DNA of 64,000 nucleotides from Hypericibacter adhaerens (GTDB lineage: Bacteria; Pseudomonadota; Alphaproteobacteria; Dongiales; Dongiaceae), in NCBI RefSeq assembly GCF_008728835.1, contig NZ_CP042582.1, positions 5,129,001-5,193,000 of the forward strand. The letters are read 5' to 3'. Positions 8,432 through 18,533 of this stretch are shown here, piece by piece; within the stretch, counting starts at the first letter, position 1, and each line of letters begins with the position of its first letter. A model generated the notes under the pieces. It saw nothing but the letters and a program-made list of their open reading frames with translations, searched no databases and was not told the DNA's origin. Both the position numbers and the translations under genes were made by a program.

Positions 8432-8893
8432 ATGACCGCCCCGATCGCCTTCAATCGCCTGGTGCCCGAGCTGCTCTGCCGCGACTTCGCGGCGAGCTTC
8501 GCCTTCTATGGCGAGGTGCTGGGCTTCGCGCGGCTCTATGGGCGCGAGGACCCGCCCTTCGCCTATCTGGAGTTCGAAGGCGCCCAGCTCATGCTGGAGC
8601 AGATCGAGGACGAGGCGAGCTGGCTGACGGGCGAGATGTCGCCGCCTTTCGGCCGCGGCATCAATTTCCAGATCGAGACCGGCGATCTCGACGGGCTGCT
8701 GGCGCGCCTGGCCCGGGCCGGCATCGCGCTCTATCGCGCGCCGGAGAGCGCCTGGTATCGCGCGGGCGACCGGCTGGTCGGTCAGCGCCAGTTCCTGGTG
8801 CAGGATCCCGACGGCTATCTCCTGCGCTTCTGCCAGGATCTGGGCGAACGGCCGCTGGATCACGCGGATGCAGGCGCGAGGATCGTGTCATGA
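8432..8893 (+). CDS. VOC-family (glyoxalase/bleomycin-resistance fold) protein
   Basis: A 153-residue vicinal-oxygen-chelate protein: an N-terminal block [26 protein letters not shown] and a C-terminal block [21 protein letters not shown], which are the two halves of one glyoxalase-like module. The domain resembles bleomycin-resistance proteins rather than glyoxalase I. It lies between rpmA and obgE, and its stop overlaps the obgE start (ATGA), so it is probably translated together with Obg. Substrate is unknown. Its place inside this ribosome-linked block suggests a housekeeping or detoxification role, which is inference. Confidence 0.82.
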   Translation: MTAPIAFNRLVPELLCRDFAASFAFYGEVLGFARLYGREDPPFAYLEFEGAQLMLEQIEDEASWLTGEMSPPFGRGINFQIETGDLDGLLARLARAGIALYRAPESAWYRAGDRLVGQRQFLVQDPDGYLLRFCQDLGERPLDHADAGARIVS

Positions 8894-9963
8894 AGTTCCT
8901 CGACCAGGCCAAGATCTATCTGCGCAGCGGCGATGGCGGCGCCGGCGTCGTCGGTTTCCATCGCGAGAAGTTCGTCGAGTTCGGCGGGCCCGATGGCGGC
9001 GATGGCGGGCGCGGCGGCCATATCGTCATCGAGGCCGTGCCCAACCTGAACACGCTGATCGATTTCCGCTACCAGCAGCATTTCAAAGCGCCCAAGGGCG
9101 GTCATGGCATGGGCAAGAACCGCACCGGTGCCGCCGCCCCCGATCTCGTCATCAAGATGCCGGTGGGCACGCAGGTGCTCGACGAGGACAAGGAGACCGT
9201 GCTGCTCGACCTGACCGAGCCCGGCCAGCGCGTGGTCTTCCTCAAGGGCGGCGATGGCGGCTTCGGCAACAACCACTACAAGACCTCGACCAACCAGGCG
9301 CCACGCCGCGCCGATCCCGGCTGGCCGGGCGAGGAGCGCTGGGTCTGGCTGCGGCTCAAGCTGATCGCCGATGCCGGGCTCGTGGGCCTGCCCAATGCCG
9401 GCAAGTCGACGCTGCTGGCCGCCGTGAGCCGCGCCAAGCCCAAGATCGCCGACTACCCCTTCACCACGCTCCATCCGCAGCTCGGCGTCGTGCTGACGGA
9501 CGGCGCCGAGTTCGTGCTGGCCGACATCCCCGGCCTGATCGAGGGCGCCTCGGAGGGGGCGGGCCTCGGCACGCGCTTCCTCGGCCATGTCGAGCGCTGC
9601 GGCGTGCTGATCCATCTGGTGGACGGCACCTCGGACGACGTGGCGCGCGACTACCGCACCATCCGCGAGGAGCTGGCGGCCTATGGCGGCGGTCTCGCCG
9701 AGAAGAAGGAACTGCTCGCCCTCAACAAATGCGACGCGCTCGACGACGCCGAGATCCAGTCCAAGGCGCGCAAGCTCGCGCGCGCCTCGGGGGGCAAGGT
9801 GTTCCGCATCTCCGGCGCCAGCGGCAAGGGCATCAAGGAGCTGATGCGCGCGGCCTATGCCGACGTGAAGGCCTATCGCGCCGCGGAAGCCGAGGCCAAG
9901 GCGGCGAAGGCCGCCGAGACGATCGATCTGGACGACGCTCATGCCGAGGATGACGAGGCATGA
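8890..9963 (+). CDS. obgE: Obg/CgtA GTPase
   Basis: A 357-residue Obg GTPase. The glycine-rich Obg fold covers residues 1 to about 158 ([22 protein letters not shown]). The G domain follows with G1 GLPNAGKST (166-174), the switch region YPFTTL, G3 DIPGLIEG and G4 NKCD. A C-terminal acidic tail (near 335-357) replaces the third domain of longer homologues. Obg acts in late 50S assembly and the stringent response. It overlaps VOC and proB by ATGA junctions, the standard alphaproteobacterial arrangement. Confidence 0.97.
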   Translation: MKFLDQAKIYLRSGDGGAGVVGFHREKFVEFGGPDGGDGGRGGHIVIEAVPNLNTLIDFRYQQHFKAPKGGHGMGKNRTGAAAPDLVIKMPVGTQVLDEDKETVLLDLTEPGQRVVFLKGGDGGFGNNHYKTSTNQAPRRADPGWPGEERWVWLRLKLIADAGLVGLPNAGKSTLLAAVSRAKPKIADYPFTTLHPQLGVVLTDGAEFVLADIPGLIEGASEGAGLGTRFLGHVERCGVLIHLVDGTSDDVARDYRTIREELAAYGGGLAEKKELLALNKCDALDDAEIQSKARKLARASGGKVFRISGASGKGIKELMRAAYADVKAYRAAEAEAKAAKAAETIDLDDAHAEDDEA

Positions 9964-11096
9964 ACGGCACGCGCACGAAATCCGGCCTCGCCCAGAGCAA
10001 GCGGCTGGTGGTCAAGATCGGCTCGGCGCTGCTGGTCGACGAGAAGACCGGCGCCATCCGCCGGCAATGGCTCGACGCGCTGGCGGACGATGTGGCCGAG
10101 ATCCGTCAAGCCGGCACCGAGGTGCTGCTGGTCTCGTCGGGCGCCATCGCGGTCGGGCGGCGCCATCTGGGCCTGCTCGACGGCGCCCTCAAGCTCGAGG
10201 AGAAGCAGGCGGCCGCCGCCACCGGCCAGGCCCGCCTCGCCCACGCCTATCAGGAGACGCTGGCGCGCCACGACATCACCGCGGCGCAGGTGCTGCTGAC
10301 GCTGGGCGACACCGAGGAGCGCCGGCGCCATCTCAATGCCCGCTCGACGCTGCAGACGCTGCTCAGGTTTGCTTGCGTGCCGGTGATCAACGAGAACGAC
10401 ACGGTCGCGACCGCCGAGATCCGCTTCGGCGACAATGACCGCCTCGCCGCCCGCGTTGCCGCCATGGTCAGCGCCGATGCGCTGGTGCTGCTTTCCGACA
10501 TCGACGGGCTCTATACCGCCGATCCGCGCCGCAACCCCGAGGCCCGCTTCATTCCCGAGGTGACCGAGATCACGCCCGAGATCGAGGCGATGGCGGGCGA
10601 GGCGCTGCCCGGCTACAGCTCGGGCGGCATGGTGACGAAGCTCGCGGCCGCGCGCGTGGCGCTCGGCGCCGGCTGCCGCATGGCGATCGCCAACGGCCGC
10701 CAGCTGCATCCGCTGAAGGCGATCCGCGAGGGCGGCCCCTGCAGCTGGTTCCTGCCCGCGGCGACACCTCTCACTGCGCGCAAGACCTGGATCCAGGGCG
10801 CCCTCAAGCCGGTGGGCAAGCTGGTGGTCGACGACGGTGCCTTGAAGGCGCTGAGCTCGGGCAAGAGCCTGCTGCCGGCGGGCGTGGTCACGGTCGAGGG
10901 CCGCTTCGAGCGCGGCGATGCCGTGATCGTGGCCGACGCCCAGGGCCGCGAGGTGGCCCGCGGGCTCTCCGCCTATTCGGCCGAGGATGCCCGCCGGATC
11001 AAGGGCCATAAGAGCCGTGAAATCGAAGCCCTGCTCGGCTATCGTGGCCGGGACGAAATGATCCACCGCGACGATCTCGTGTTGAGCCGGTCATGA
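9960..11096 (+). CDS. proB: Glutamate 5-kinase
   Basis: A 378-residue enzyme with the amino-acid kinase domain at about residues 10-265 ([35 protein letters not shown]-like SSGGMVTKL) and a C-terminal PUA domain (about 285-370). It phosphorylates glutamate in the first step of proline synthesis. It overlaps obgE and proA by four bases each, so it is in one operon with its pathway partner ProA. Confidence 0.97.
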   Translation: MNGTRTKSGLAQSKRLVVKIGSALLVDEKTGAIRRQWLDALADDVAEIRQAGTEVLLVSSGAIAVGRRHLGLLDGALKLEEKQAAAATGQARLAHAYQETLARHDITAAQVLLTLGDTEERRRHLNARSTLQTLLRFACVPVINENDTVATAEIRFGDNDRLAARVAAMVSADALVLLSDIDGLYTADPRRNPEARFIPEVTEITPEIEAMAGEALPGYSSGGMVTKLAAARVALGAGCRMAIANGRQLHPLKAIREGGPCSWFLPAATPLTARKTWIQGALKPVGKLVVDDGALKALSSGKSLLPAGVVTVEGRFERGDAVIVADAQGREVARGLSAYSAEDARRIKGHKSREIEALLGYRGRDEMIHRDDLVLSRS

Positions 11097-12382
11097 GCGC
11101 CGCTGCCCAACCCCAAGCCAAGCCCGACGGCGCCGCGCTCGCCGCGTCGGTCCGCGCCGTGGCGCGCGCCGCCAAGGATGCGGCGGCGGCGCTTTCGCTC
11201 GCCAGCGCCGCCGAGCGCACCGCCGCCTTGAAGGCCATGGCGGCCGCGATCCGCGAGGACGCCGCGCTCATCCTCGCCGCCAACGACAAGGACATGGTAG
11301 CCGCGAGCGGCCTCACGCCGGCGCTGAAGGACCGCCTCAAGCTCGACGCCAGCCGTGTCGAGGCGATGGCCAAGGGCGTCGAGGAAGTGGCGGCCCTGCC
11401 CGATCCCCTGGGTCAGGTGATGGCCGAATGGGACCGGCCCAACGGGCTTCATATCGCGCGGGTGCGCGTGCCCCTGGGCGTGATCGCGATCATCTATGAA
11501 TCGCGGCCGAACGTAACGGCCGATGCCGCGGCCCTCTGCCTGCGTGCCGGCAATGCCGCAATCCTGCGCGGCGGCTCGGAAAGCGTGAATTCCTCGGGCG
11601 CCATCCTCGCCAGCTTGAAGCGCGCGCTCAAAAGCACGGGTCTGCCCGAGGGCGCGGTCATGCGCGTGCCGGTCCAGGATCGCGCCGCGGTGGGCGAGCT
11701 GCTCAAGCTCGACGATCTGATCGACGTGGTGATCCCGCGCGGCGGCAAGTCGCTGATCGAGCGCGTCGCCGCCGAGAGCCGCATCCCGGTACTGAAGCAT
11801 CTCGACGGCAATTGCCATACCTATGTCGACGGCGCCGCCGATCTCGCCATGGCGCGGAGGATCGTGCTCAACGCCAAGATGCGCCGCACCGGCATCTGCG
11901 GCGCAACCGAGACGCTGCTGGTCGACCGCCGCGTCGCCAAGACTTATCTGCCGCCGATCCTGGACGATCTCGCCAAGGCCGGCTGCGAGCTCCGCGGCGA
12001 CAGCGAGACGCGCGCGCTCGACCACCGCGTCACGCTCGCCAACGACACGGACTGGGATACCGAATATCTCGACGCCATCATCGCCGTGAAAGTCGTGGAC
12101 GGCGTCGACGAGGCGATCGCCCATATCAACCGCCATGGCTCGCACCATACCGAGGCGATCGTGACCGCCGACGAGAAGGCGGCCGCGAAGTTCATGGCCG
12201 AGGTCGATGCCGGCATCGTGATCCATAACAGCTCGACCCAGTTCGCCGATGGCGGCGAGTTCGGCATGGGGGCCGAGATCGGCATCTCGACCGGCAAGCT
12301 CCATGCCCGCGGCCCCGTCGGCGCCGAGCAGCTCACCAGCTACAAATATCTGGTGCGCGGCAGCGGCCAGGTGCGCCCCTGA
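11093..12382 (+). CDS. proA: Glutamate-5-semialdehyde dehydrogenase
   Basis: A 429-residue NADPH-dependent reductase of the aldehyde-dehydrogenase superfamily. The catalytic cysteine is C269 in RTGICGATE. Also visible are [10 protein letters not shown] (cofactor region) and [19 protein letters not shown] near the C-terminus, a ProA signature. It reduces glutamyl-5-phosphate made by ProB. Its stop codon overlaps the presumed start of nadD. Confidence 0.97.
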   Translation: MSAAAQPQAKPDGAALAASVRAVARAAKDAAAALSLASAAERTAALKAMAAAIREDAALILAANDKDMVAASGLTPALKDRLKLDASRVEAMAKGVEEVAALPDPLGQVMAEWDRPNGLHIARVRVPLGVIAIIYESRPNVTADAAALCLRAGNAAILRGGSESVNSSGAILASLKRALKSTGLPEGAVMRVPVQDRAAVGELLKLDDLIDVVIPRGGKSLIERVAAESRIPVLKHLDGNCHTYVDGAADLAMARRIVLNAKMRRTGICGATETLLVDRRVAKTYLPPILDDLAKAGCELRGDSETRALDHRVTLANDTDWDTEYLDAIIAVKVVDGVDEAIAHINRHGSHHTEAIVTADEKAAAKFMAEVDAGIVIHNSSTQFADGGEFGMGAEIGISTGKLHARGPVGAEQLTSYKYLVRGSGQVRP

Positions 12383-13023
12383 CACCCTGCCAAGGCTGGA
12401 TCGACCCGGTCCGGGCCCGGCGGCGCCCCCGCGTCGGGCTCCTGGGCGGCTCCTTCAACCCGGCTCATGAGGGCCATCGCCAGATCTCGCAGACCGCCCT
12501 CCACCGGCTGGGGCTGGACGAGATCTGGTGGCTGGTGAGCCCCCAGAACCCCCTGAAGCCCGAGGCCGGGATGGCGCCCTTCGCCGAGCGGCTGGCCTCG
12601 GCCCGGGCGGTGGCCCGCGATCCCAGGATCAAAGTCACGGATATCGAGGCCCGGCTCGGCACCCGCTACACCGCCGATACGTTAGAAAAGCTGACCCGGC
12701 GCTTCCCGGGGCACGCCTTCGTCTGGCTGATGGGGGCCGACAACCTGCTCCAGATCCACAAATGGCGGGACTGGCAACGAATATTTCACCTGCTGCCGGT
12801 TGCGGTCCTGGCCCGTCCTTCTTATTCTTTGAAGGCGCTGTCCGCTCCGGCGGCGCAGCGTTTCCTGCGGGCCCGTTGGCCGGAACGGCTGGGACGCAGG
12901 TTGGTGCAGGCCGAGCCGCCCGCCTGGCTTCTGATCCATGGGCCGCTCAACCCGGCATCGGCGACCGCGATCCGCGCCGCGCGGAGGATGGGACGGCGCG
13001 AAGGCAAAGGAGCGAGCACATAA
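12379..13023 (+). CDS. nadD: Nicotinate-nucleotide adenylyltransferase, probable CTG start
   Basis: The catalytic motif [14 protein letters not shown] begins about 20 codons after the proA stop, and the rest is a normal NadD ([27 protein letters not shown]). It makes NaAD from nicotinate mononucleotide. There is no ATG, GTG or TTG in frame before the motif. The first ATG, at 12535, would remove the ATP-binding loop and cannot be the true start. The CTG at 12379 overlaps the proA TGA (CTGA) and gives 214 residues with a 19-residue leader before the motif. I therefore use it. The exact initiation site is uncertain; a sequencing error is another explanation. Confidence 0.85.
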   Translation: MTPCQGWIDPVRARRRPRVGLLGGSFNPAHEGHRQISQTALHRLGLDEIWWLVSPQNPLKPEAGMAPFAERLASARAVARDPRIKVTDIEARLGTRYTADTLEKLTRRFPGHAFVWLMGADNLLQIHKWRDWQRIFHLLPVAVLARPSYSLKALSAPAAQRFLRARWPERLGRRLVQAEPPAWLLIHGPLNPASATAIRAARRMGRREGKGAST

Positions 13024-13090
13024 CTCCATTGGCAATTGGGCGGACGGGGCACCGCGAGATCAGTGCCGGCCGCTTCGACATCCAAGGGTG

Positions 13091-13492
13091 ATGGCCATCG
13101 TCAAGACAACCCGCGCCGGGAAGAGCAAGAGCCCGGCCAGACCGAGCGACCTTCTGCGCATGGTCGAGACGTCGCTCGATGACGACAAGGCCGAAGACAT
13201 CGTCACCATCGATCTCAAAGGCAAATCCAGCATCGCCGACTATATGGTCATCGCGTCCGGGCGGTCCTCGCGACAGCTCGCGGCGATGGCGGAGCATCTC
13301 CATGAGAAGCTCAAGGCCAAGGGGCTCACGCAGGTGGGCGTCGAAGGCGAGCGCCAGGGCGACTGGGTGCTGATCGATGGCGGCGACGTGATCGTCCACC
13401 TGTTCCGACCGGAAATCCGCGGCCTCTACAATCTGGAAAAGATGTGGGGCATGGAGCTTCCCGAAGCGGAACGCGTGGCGGCGCTCGGATGA
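13091..13492 (+). CDS. rsfS: Ribosome silencing factor RsfS
   Basis: A 133-residue RsfS/Iojap protein: KAEDIVTIDLKGKSSIADYMVIASGRS, then GDWVLIDGGDVIVHLFRPEIRGLYNLEKMW, which together are the family signature. It binds L14 on the 50S subunit and blocks subunit joining in starvation. It follows nadD by 67 bases, the usual order. The commonly following rlmH is absent; the next gene is on the opposite strand. Confidence 0.95.
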   Translation: MAIVKTTRAGKSKSPARPSDLLRMVETSLDDDKAEDIVTIDLKGKSSIADYMVIASGRSSRQLAAMAEHLHEKLKAKGLTQVGVEGERQGDWVLIDGGDVIVHLFRPEIRGLYNLEKMWGMELPEAERVAALG

Positions 13493-13617
13493 GCTAGAGC
13501 CTCGCCGCCGCCCGAGAGGGCGCGCCATCCGGCGGGCTTCACCAACTTCCTCGGTCGCGTCTCGCGCGAAGGGGAAGCAACGGGAATTATGTGCGCCTTA
13601 AAGCCAGGCTTGCTCTC

Positions 13618-14076
13618 TCATAGCTCGTAAAGGAGGGCATGCAGATGCTTCCGCAAATCGAGCAGGTGACGGCCCCAGTGAAAGCGGTAGCCCCAGAGAT
13701 ACTGGTTGGCCGCGACCTGGTGCGAACCGAGATCCCATAGGGCGAGCACGTCGCGCAGCTCGGCATCGATATCGATCAGATCGTCGATCGCGTCCCCGAG
13801 CGCCGGCGATTCGTCGATTCCTTTCGACTCCACGACCGAATAGAAACCGAGCTCCGGAAATCGCGCGCCGATCTCCCGATAGGCCCTTTGATGCCAGTCC
13901 GGCGGATGATCGGTGACGTCGTAGTCGAAATCCGTCCCCGTCAGGCCATGATAGGCATAGGCCAGATGGTCGAGCGCCGCGGCCAGCGCCTGAAGCCGCG
14001 CGGTCTTCGACGCCGGCGGCGCCTTGATCAATTCCAGGAAGTTGCGGACCGGGAGAGCCAAGTCTGAGGACGGCAT
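13618..14076 (-). CDS. DUF5063-like protein
   Basis: A 152-residue acidic helical protein. The second half has an acidic DAIDDLIDIDAELRDVL block, followed by QYLWGYRFHWGRHLLDLRKHLHALL. That combination resembles DUF5063 proteins, which have no assigned function. It lies alone, convergent with rsfS. No catalytic motif is visible; a protein-interaction or immunity-like role is possible but not shown. Confidence 0.65.
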   Translation of the reverse strand: MPSSDLALPVRNFLELIKAPPASKTARLQALAAALDHLAYAYHGLTGTDFDYDVTDHPPDWHQRAYREIGARFPELGFYSVVESKGIDESPALGDAIDDLIDIDAELRDVLALWDLGSHQVAANQYLWGYRFHWGRHLLDLRKHLHALLYEL

Positions 14077-14330
14077 GGAACTGTTCCTCGGGGCCGCAAC
14101 CTTGTGCCAACCGTCGCGACGAGGTCAATAAGCACGCCGGATTATTCCCCCAGGCAAAGGATGCGGACATTCCCGACTCTGGCTCCGACCGACAGGCCGC
14201 CTCGAAGGCCGCGCCAAAGCTGTGGCCAGGTTCGCGATCGGGAGGCGGGCTGCTAGGATGATCCCAAGGCGGCCCCAGACCGGGTTGCCGTGAATTCGCG
14301 CGGGGTCGTCGGTAACCGGAGGAGGCCGCG

Positions 14331-15233
14331 ATGCGTAAGGATGTGGCGTTCAAGACCGAGGATGGCGTGACGCTGCGGGGCTGGCTCTATCAGCCCGACA
14401 AGGCCCGCAGCCCCGTGCCGACGATCGTGATGGCGCACGGCTTCTCGGCCGTGAAGGAGAACTATCTCGACAAGTTCGCCGAGGTCTATGCCGCGGCCGG
14501 CCTCGGCGCGCTCGTGTTCGACAACCGCAATTTCGGCGCCAGCGACGGCGAGCCGCGCCAGCATATCGATCCCTGGCAACAGGTGTCGGACTATCGCGAC
14601 GCCATCACCTACGCCTCGACGCTGCCGGAGGTGGATGCGGACAGGATCGGCATCTGGGGCTCGAGCTATAGCGGCGCCCATGTGCTGGTCGTGGGCGCGC
14701 TCGACCGCCGCGTCAAATGCGTCGTCTCGCAGGTGCCGCTGATCAGCGGCCATCGCAACGCGCGCCGGCTCATCCGCGCGGACATGATCGCGGCGGTGCA
14801 GGGCATGTTCCTCGAGGACCGCAAGGCCCGCTATGCGGGCAAGCCGCACGGCATGATCGCCGTGGTCTCGAACGATCCGAACGTCCCTTGCGCGCTGCCG
14901 ACGCCGGATTCCTACGAGTGGTTCACGGAAACGGCGAAGCTCAGGGCGCCCGCCTGGCGCAACGAGGTGACGCTGCAATCGGTCGAGCTCTTCACCGAAT
15001 ACGAGCCGGGCATCTATATCGAATATGTCAGCCCGACGCCACTTCTCCTGGTGGTCGCCGCCGGCGACCATCTGACGGTGGCCGACGAGGCGCTGGCCGC
15101 CTATGGCCGCGCGCTCGAGCCCAAGAAACTGGCGCTCCTCGGCGGCGGCCATTTCGACGCCTATGTGAAGGATTTCCCCGCCTCCAGCGGCGCCGCGCGC
15201 GACTGGTTCGCCCAGCATCTGCTGGACGAGTGA
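14331..15233 (+). CDS. Alpha/beta hydrolase
   Basis: A 300-residue alpha/beta hydrolase. It has the oxyanion-hole element VMAHGFS (33-39), nucleophile elbow WGSSYSG with Ser112, a late acid residue in AAGDHLTVADEA and the catalytic His in LGGGHFDAY. The layout is that of the dienelactone-hydrolase/DUF1749-like peptidase-esterase group acting on small esters or amides. It has its own start 60-odd bases downstream of a short AT-poor leader. There are no co-directional partners; the repeat at 15258 follows it. Confidence 0.8.
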   Translation: MRKDVAFKTEDGVTLRGWLYQPDKARSPVPTIVMAHGFSAVKENYLDKFAEVYAAAGLGALVFDNRNFGASDGEPRQHIDPWQQVSDYRDAITYASTLPEVDADRIGIWGSSYSGAHVLVVGALDRRVKCVVSQVPLISGHRNARRLIRADMIAAVQGMFLEDRKARYAGKPHGMIAVVSNDPNVPCALPTPDSYEWFTETAKLRAPAWRNEVTLQSVELFTEYEPGIYIEYVSPTPLLLVVAAGDHLTVADEALAAYGRALEPKKLALLGGGHFDAYVKDFPASSGAARDWFAQHLLDE

Positions 15234-15257
15234 ACCGCCTGCCACGTCCGTTCCTTT

Positions 15258-15388
15258 CCTGTCATCGCCGGACTTGATCCGGCGATCCAGGGCCGCATGA
15301 GCGGTCAGCGTGAGTGGCCCTGGATGCCCGCGTCAAGCTTGTCCTCGGGCCGGCCTTTGGCCGGACCCGGGGGCGCGGGCATGACAGG
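15258..15388. repeat. Palindromic intergenic repeat, copy 1 of 3
   Basis: The ends form an inverted repeat: CCTGTCAT at the left and ATGACAGG at the right. Inside are GCCGGACTTGATCCGGC, two CCAGGGC/GCCCTGGAT blocks and GGCCGGCCTTTGGCCGGACC. Copies with the same outer ends are at 29545-29638 and 52177-52294. It lies between convergent ends of the hydrolase and HD-domain genes and may act as a bidirectional terminator. Confidence 0.8.
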
Positions 15389-15403
15389 CTTAAAGGATGG
15401 GCC

Positions 15404-16093
15404 TCAGCGCGAGGACGCCATCTCTTCCGGCGAGGGCAGCTCGCCCAGCAGCAGCCGGCGGTTGCCGGCGATCGCCCGGCGTTGCTTCAGATCCATCCTG
15501 CTGTCGTGGGCAGATTCGAGCAGGCGCACGGCGCGCTCGTAGAGCGGCAAGGCATGGCGGAGCGCTGCCGAAGGCCGGATCCGCTCCACCGTGAAGTCGA
15601 GCTTCTCCTTGGCCTGCGGGATCGTGTAGCGGCCGCTGCGGACCCAGTCGACGGTCAGCCAGTCGAACGTCTCCAGAAAGGACAGCGAATCCGCCGCTTG
15701 CAGGATGTCGGCCTCCCAGCCGCCACCAATCTCGTGGCGCAGGATCAGCCGGCGCACATGGCCGATATAGTCCTCGGCCGGCGCCGGAGTCCTGGCGCGG
15801 AGCCAGGCCTCGACGATATCGGCCGAACGGATCGAGTGTGCAAATAGATAGTCGGGGTCGTCGAACTTCGACGGCGTGCTGGTGGGGCCGCCGGGAAAGA
15901 ACCGCTCGGCATCATGGACCAGCGCCGCGAACTTGAGCTCGGCCGAGGCATCCGCGCAGAGCCTGATCGCCCAGGCCCTCGTGCAGAGCAGATGCTCCAG
16001 CGAATAGAACCCGTCGAGCCACTGCAGCGCGCTGTGCTCGATCTCGTTGAATGTCGGGTCCGCATAGCGGCCCGCGATGATATTCGATGTCAT
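15404..16093 (-). CDS. HD-domain phosphohydrolase-like protein at operon end
   Basis: A 229-residue HD-superfamily protein. The metal set H34, H60-D61 (LVHDAERF) and D135 (QAADSLSF) is intact. The family hydrolyses phosphate esters or nucleotides, but several members have other roles. The start at 16093 follows GGAG in the preceding bases; a longer frame runs back into the upstream gene. Only 10 bases separate it from the molybdenum-hydroxylase large subunit, so it is the last gene of the hydroxypyridine operon. A job in that pathway (for example on a phosphorylated intermediate made by the 23-26 kb enzymes) is inference. Confidence 0.78.
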   Translation of the reverse strand: MTSNIIAGRYADPTFNEIEHSALQWLDGFYSLEHLLCTRAWAIRLCADASAELKFAALVHDAERFFPGGPTSTPSKFDDPDYLFAHSIRSADIVEAWLRARTPAPAEDYIGHVRRLILRHEIGGGWEADILQAADSLSFLETFDWLTVDWVRSGRYTIPQAKEKLDFTVERIRPSAALRHALPLYERAVRLLESAHDSRMDLKQRRAIAGNRRLLLGELPSPEEMASSR

Positions 16094-16103
16094 GCCGGAG
16101 ACC

Positions 16104-18533
16104 TCACGCGCCGGAAGAACAGGCCGATGACGCTGCGATCGCTCGCCAGACGGATTCCGGCGTGATCGGCAGCTCGGAGATTTCGACCCCGTACGCCGCC
16201 AGGGCGTCGCACAGGGCATTGGCGACCGCCGCCCCCGGCGGGATCGTGCCCACCTCGCCGACGCCGCGGATCCCCAATGTCGTGACCGGCGACGGGACCT
16301 CGGTATGCAGCAGCTCGATCGGCGGCACGTCCGCGGCCGTGGGCGCGAGATAATCCAGCATGCTGCCGCTGACCAGCTGGCCGGTCTCCTTGTCGTAACG
16401 AAGCTCCTCGCCGAGTGCCGCGCCCAGGCCCTGGACCAGGGCGCCCCGGACCTGGCCTTCGACCAGCGCCGGATTCACGACCGTGCCGCAGTCATGGACC
16501 ATCACGAAACGCTCGACGGAGAACTCCCCCGTCTCGGGATCGACCGAGACGACGGCGGCCGCGGTGCCGAAGGAGAATGCCGCAGCGGGAGGCTCGAAAT
16601 GTGCGGTCGCCTCCAGTCCAGGCGTCTCGCCGGCAGGGATTCCCTGCCCGAGGATGGCGCGGGTGAATATCTCCGAAAGCGCCATGCTGCGGCCGGGATC
16701 GCCGCGAAGGCGCAGGACCGTGCCGGCGATCTCGACATCCCTGGCCGCGGCATCCAGGGCCCAGGCCCCGATCCGGATCGTCTTGTCGCGAAGGCTCTGG
16801 GCCGCCTCGCGCAGGGCGCCGGCCGCCGCGATCAAGGTGCGCGACGCGAAGGCACCGGTATTGAGCGGCGACGCGCCCGTATCGCCAGCATGGACATGGA
16901 TCGCATCATACTCGACGCCCAGGATCCCGGCGCAGAGCTGGGCAAAGGCCGTCTCGTTTCCCTGGCCGAAGGTGGATACGCCGGTATAGAGATCGATGCC
17001 GCCGGAGCGGTTCGCCCGGAGGGTGACGCTCTCATGGGCACCGAACTTCGATCCGCGATTCGCCAGGAAGCGCGCGCTCGCATAGCCGGTGCGCTCGACG
17101 AAGGAGGAGAGGCCGATTCCCACCAGCCGCCCGTCCTTGCGTCGCTTGGGCGAGGCGCGGTGCGCCTGATAGCCCACCGCCTCGGCCGCCATCCGCAGCG
17201 TCCTCAGATAGTCGCCGCTGTCATAGACGGCACCGCTGGGGGTCTTCCAGGGAAAGTCCTCCGGTCGAAGCATGTTCCGGGCCCGGAACTCCAGCGGGTC
17301 ATATCTCAGCCGGCGCGCCAGCCTGTCGATCAGCACCTCGAGGGCGAAATTGACCTCCGGCTGGCCGTAGCCGCGATAGGCGCCGATCGGCGTCTTGTTG
17401 GTCAGCACCACCTGCCGCTCGACCGACCCGTCCGCGACCTTGTAGGGCCCCGTGAAGACGACGCTGGAGAGCTGCGCCGACCCGAAGGAGGAGTTCCAGG
17501 CACCCAGATCGGTGCGGTAGATGTTCGTCATGGCGAGGATCTGGCCGTCCGCTCGCGCCCCGATGCGGAAATCGTGAATGGCTTCGCGCCCATGCGTGCT
17601 CGCTCGGAAATATTCGAGCCGATCCTCGATCCACTTGACCGGCCGGCGCAGGGCCATCGCATGCAGGCAGGCAAGGATGTCTTCGGGGCAGATCCCGAGC
17701 TTCTGCCCGAACCCGCCTCCCACATCCGACGCAATGACGCGGATGCAGCCTTCGTCGATTCTCAGGCATTCGGCCAGCTGCTTGCGCACCAGATGCGGCA
17801 CCTGGGTCGAGGCATGGACGGTGAGCTCCCGGGCGCCCGGACGCCAGACCGCGACGATGGCCCGGGCCTCCATGGGCAGGGCCGTCACCCGGTTGATGCG
17901 GAACCGGCCTTCGATGACCGTGTCCGCCTCCGCCATGCGGCCCTCCGGGTCGCCGCTGCGGTCCTTGTTCGAGGCCAGGAGGTTGGACGGCAGCACGTCC
18001 GGATGCAGAACCGGACTTCCCTCGGCAAGGGCGTCGAGCGCATCCGATAGGTGGGGGAGAGGCTCGTAGTCGATGTCGACGAGCTCGATCGCGTCCTCGG
18101 CGACCGCCCGGCTGGTGGCGACCACGCTGACGACAGGCTGCCCTTCATGGAGCGCCCTTTCCTGGGCCAGCGCGTAATAGGGAAGCTGCGGTGCGCCGGG
18201 GACGGGCCGCAAGACGGTCAAGGGACCGCTGGCGCGCCGCACCTCCGGGCCGATCAGGATATGCTTGACTCCTGCCAGGGCGCGGGCTTGCGAGATATCG
18301 ATCGACCTTATGCGGGCATGGGGAAACGGGCAGCGGCCGACCGCCATCTCCAGCTGATGGGCGAACTCGACGTCGTCGGTGAACCGGCCATCGCCGCGCA
18401 GAAGCCGATCGTCCTCCTTCCTCGGAATCGGCGCTCCGATGAGACGATGCCGGAAGGGCGGCGCGTCGGCGCGATCGAGCCCCTCCGCCTCCCCGTCGCG
18501 CCGCGCTTCGAGATTCTCCACGACCCGGTTCAT
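16104..18533 (-). CDS. Molybdenum hydroxylase large subunit (CoxL/XDH family), probable hydroxypyridine dehydrogenase
   Basis: An 809-residue molybdopterin-cytosine-dinucleotide-type large subunit. Features: GRFTDDVEF (substrate-binding N-domain), SDVGGGFGQK, the active-site loop AYRGYGQ at 385-391 (form II CoxL proteins have AYRGAGR), and GVGEVGTIPPGAAVANA with the catalytic Glu760. No SRPBCC domain is fused to it. It overlaps the 2Fe-2S subunit gene (ATGA). With that subunit, the FAD subunit and the separate SRPBCC protein it would hydroxylate an N-heteroaromatic ring using water. Because NicX follows in the same operon, the product should be 2,5-dihydroxypyridine and the substrate most likely 3-hydroxypyridine; this is inference from context. 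Confidence 0.88.
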   Translation of the reverse strand: MNRVVENLEARRDGEAEGLDRADAPPFRHRLIGAPIPRKEDDRLLRGDGRFTDDVEFAHQLEMAVGRCPFPHARIRSIDISQARALAGVKHILIGPEVRRASGPLTVLRPVPGAPQLPYYALAQERALHEGQPVVSVVATSRAVAEDAIELVDIDYEPLPHLSDALDALAEGSPVLHPDVLPSNLLASNKDRSGDPEGRMAEADTVIEGRFRINRVTALPMEARAIVAVWRPGARELTVHASTQVPHLVRKQLAECLRIDEGCIRVIASDVGGGFGQKLGICPEDILACLHAMALRRPVKWIEDRLEYFRASTHGREAIHDFRIGARADGQILAMTNIYRTDLGAWNSSFGSAQLSSVVFTGPYKVADGSVERQVVLTNKTPIGAYRGYGQPEVNFALEVLIDRLARRLRYDPLEFRARNMLRPEDFPWKTPSGAVYDSGDYLRTLRMAAEAVGYQAHRASPKRRKDGRLVGIGLSSFVERTGYASARFLANRGSKFGAHESVTLRANRSGGIDLYTGVSTFGQGNETAFAQLCAGILGVEYDAIHVHAGDTGASPLNTGAFASRTLIAAAGALREAAQSLRDKTIRIGAWALDAAARDVEIAGTVLRLRGDPGRSMALSEIFTRAILGQGIPAGETPGLEATAHFEPPAAAFSFGTAAAVVSVDPETGEFSVERFVMVHDCGTVVNPALVEGQVRGALVQGLGAALGEELRYDKETGQLVSGSMLDYLAPTAADVPPIELLHTEVPSPVTTLGIRGVGEVGTIPPGAAVANALCDALAAYGVEISELPITPESVWRAIAASSACSSGA

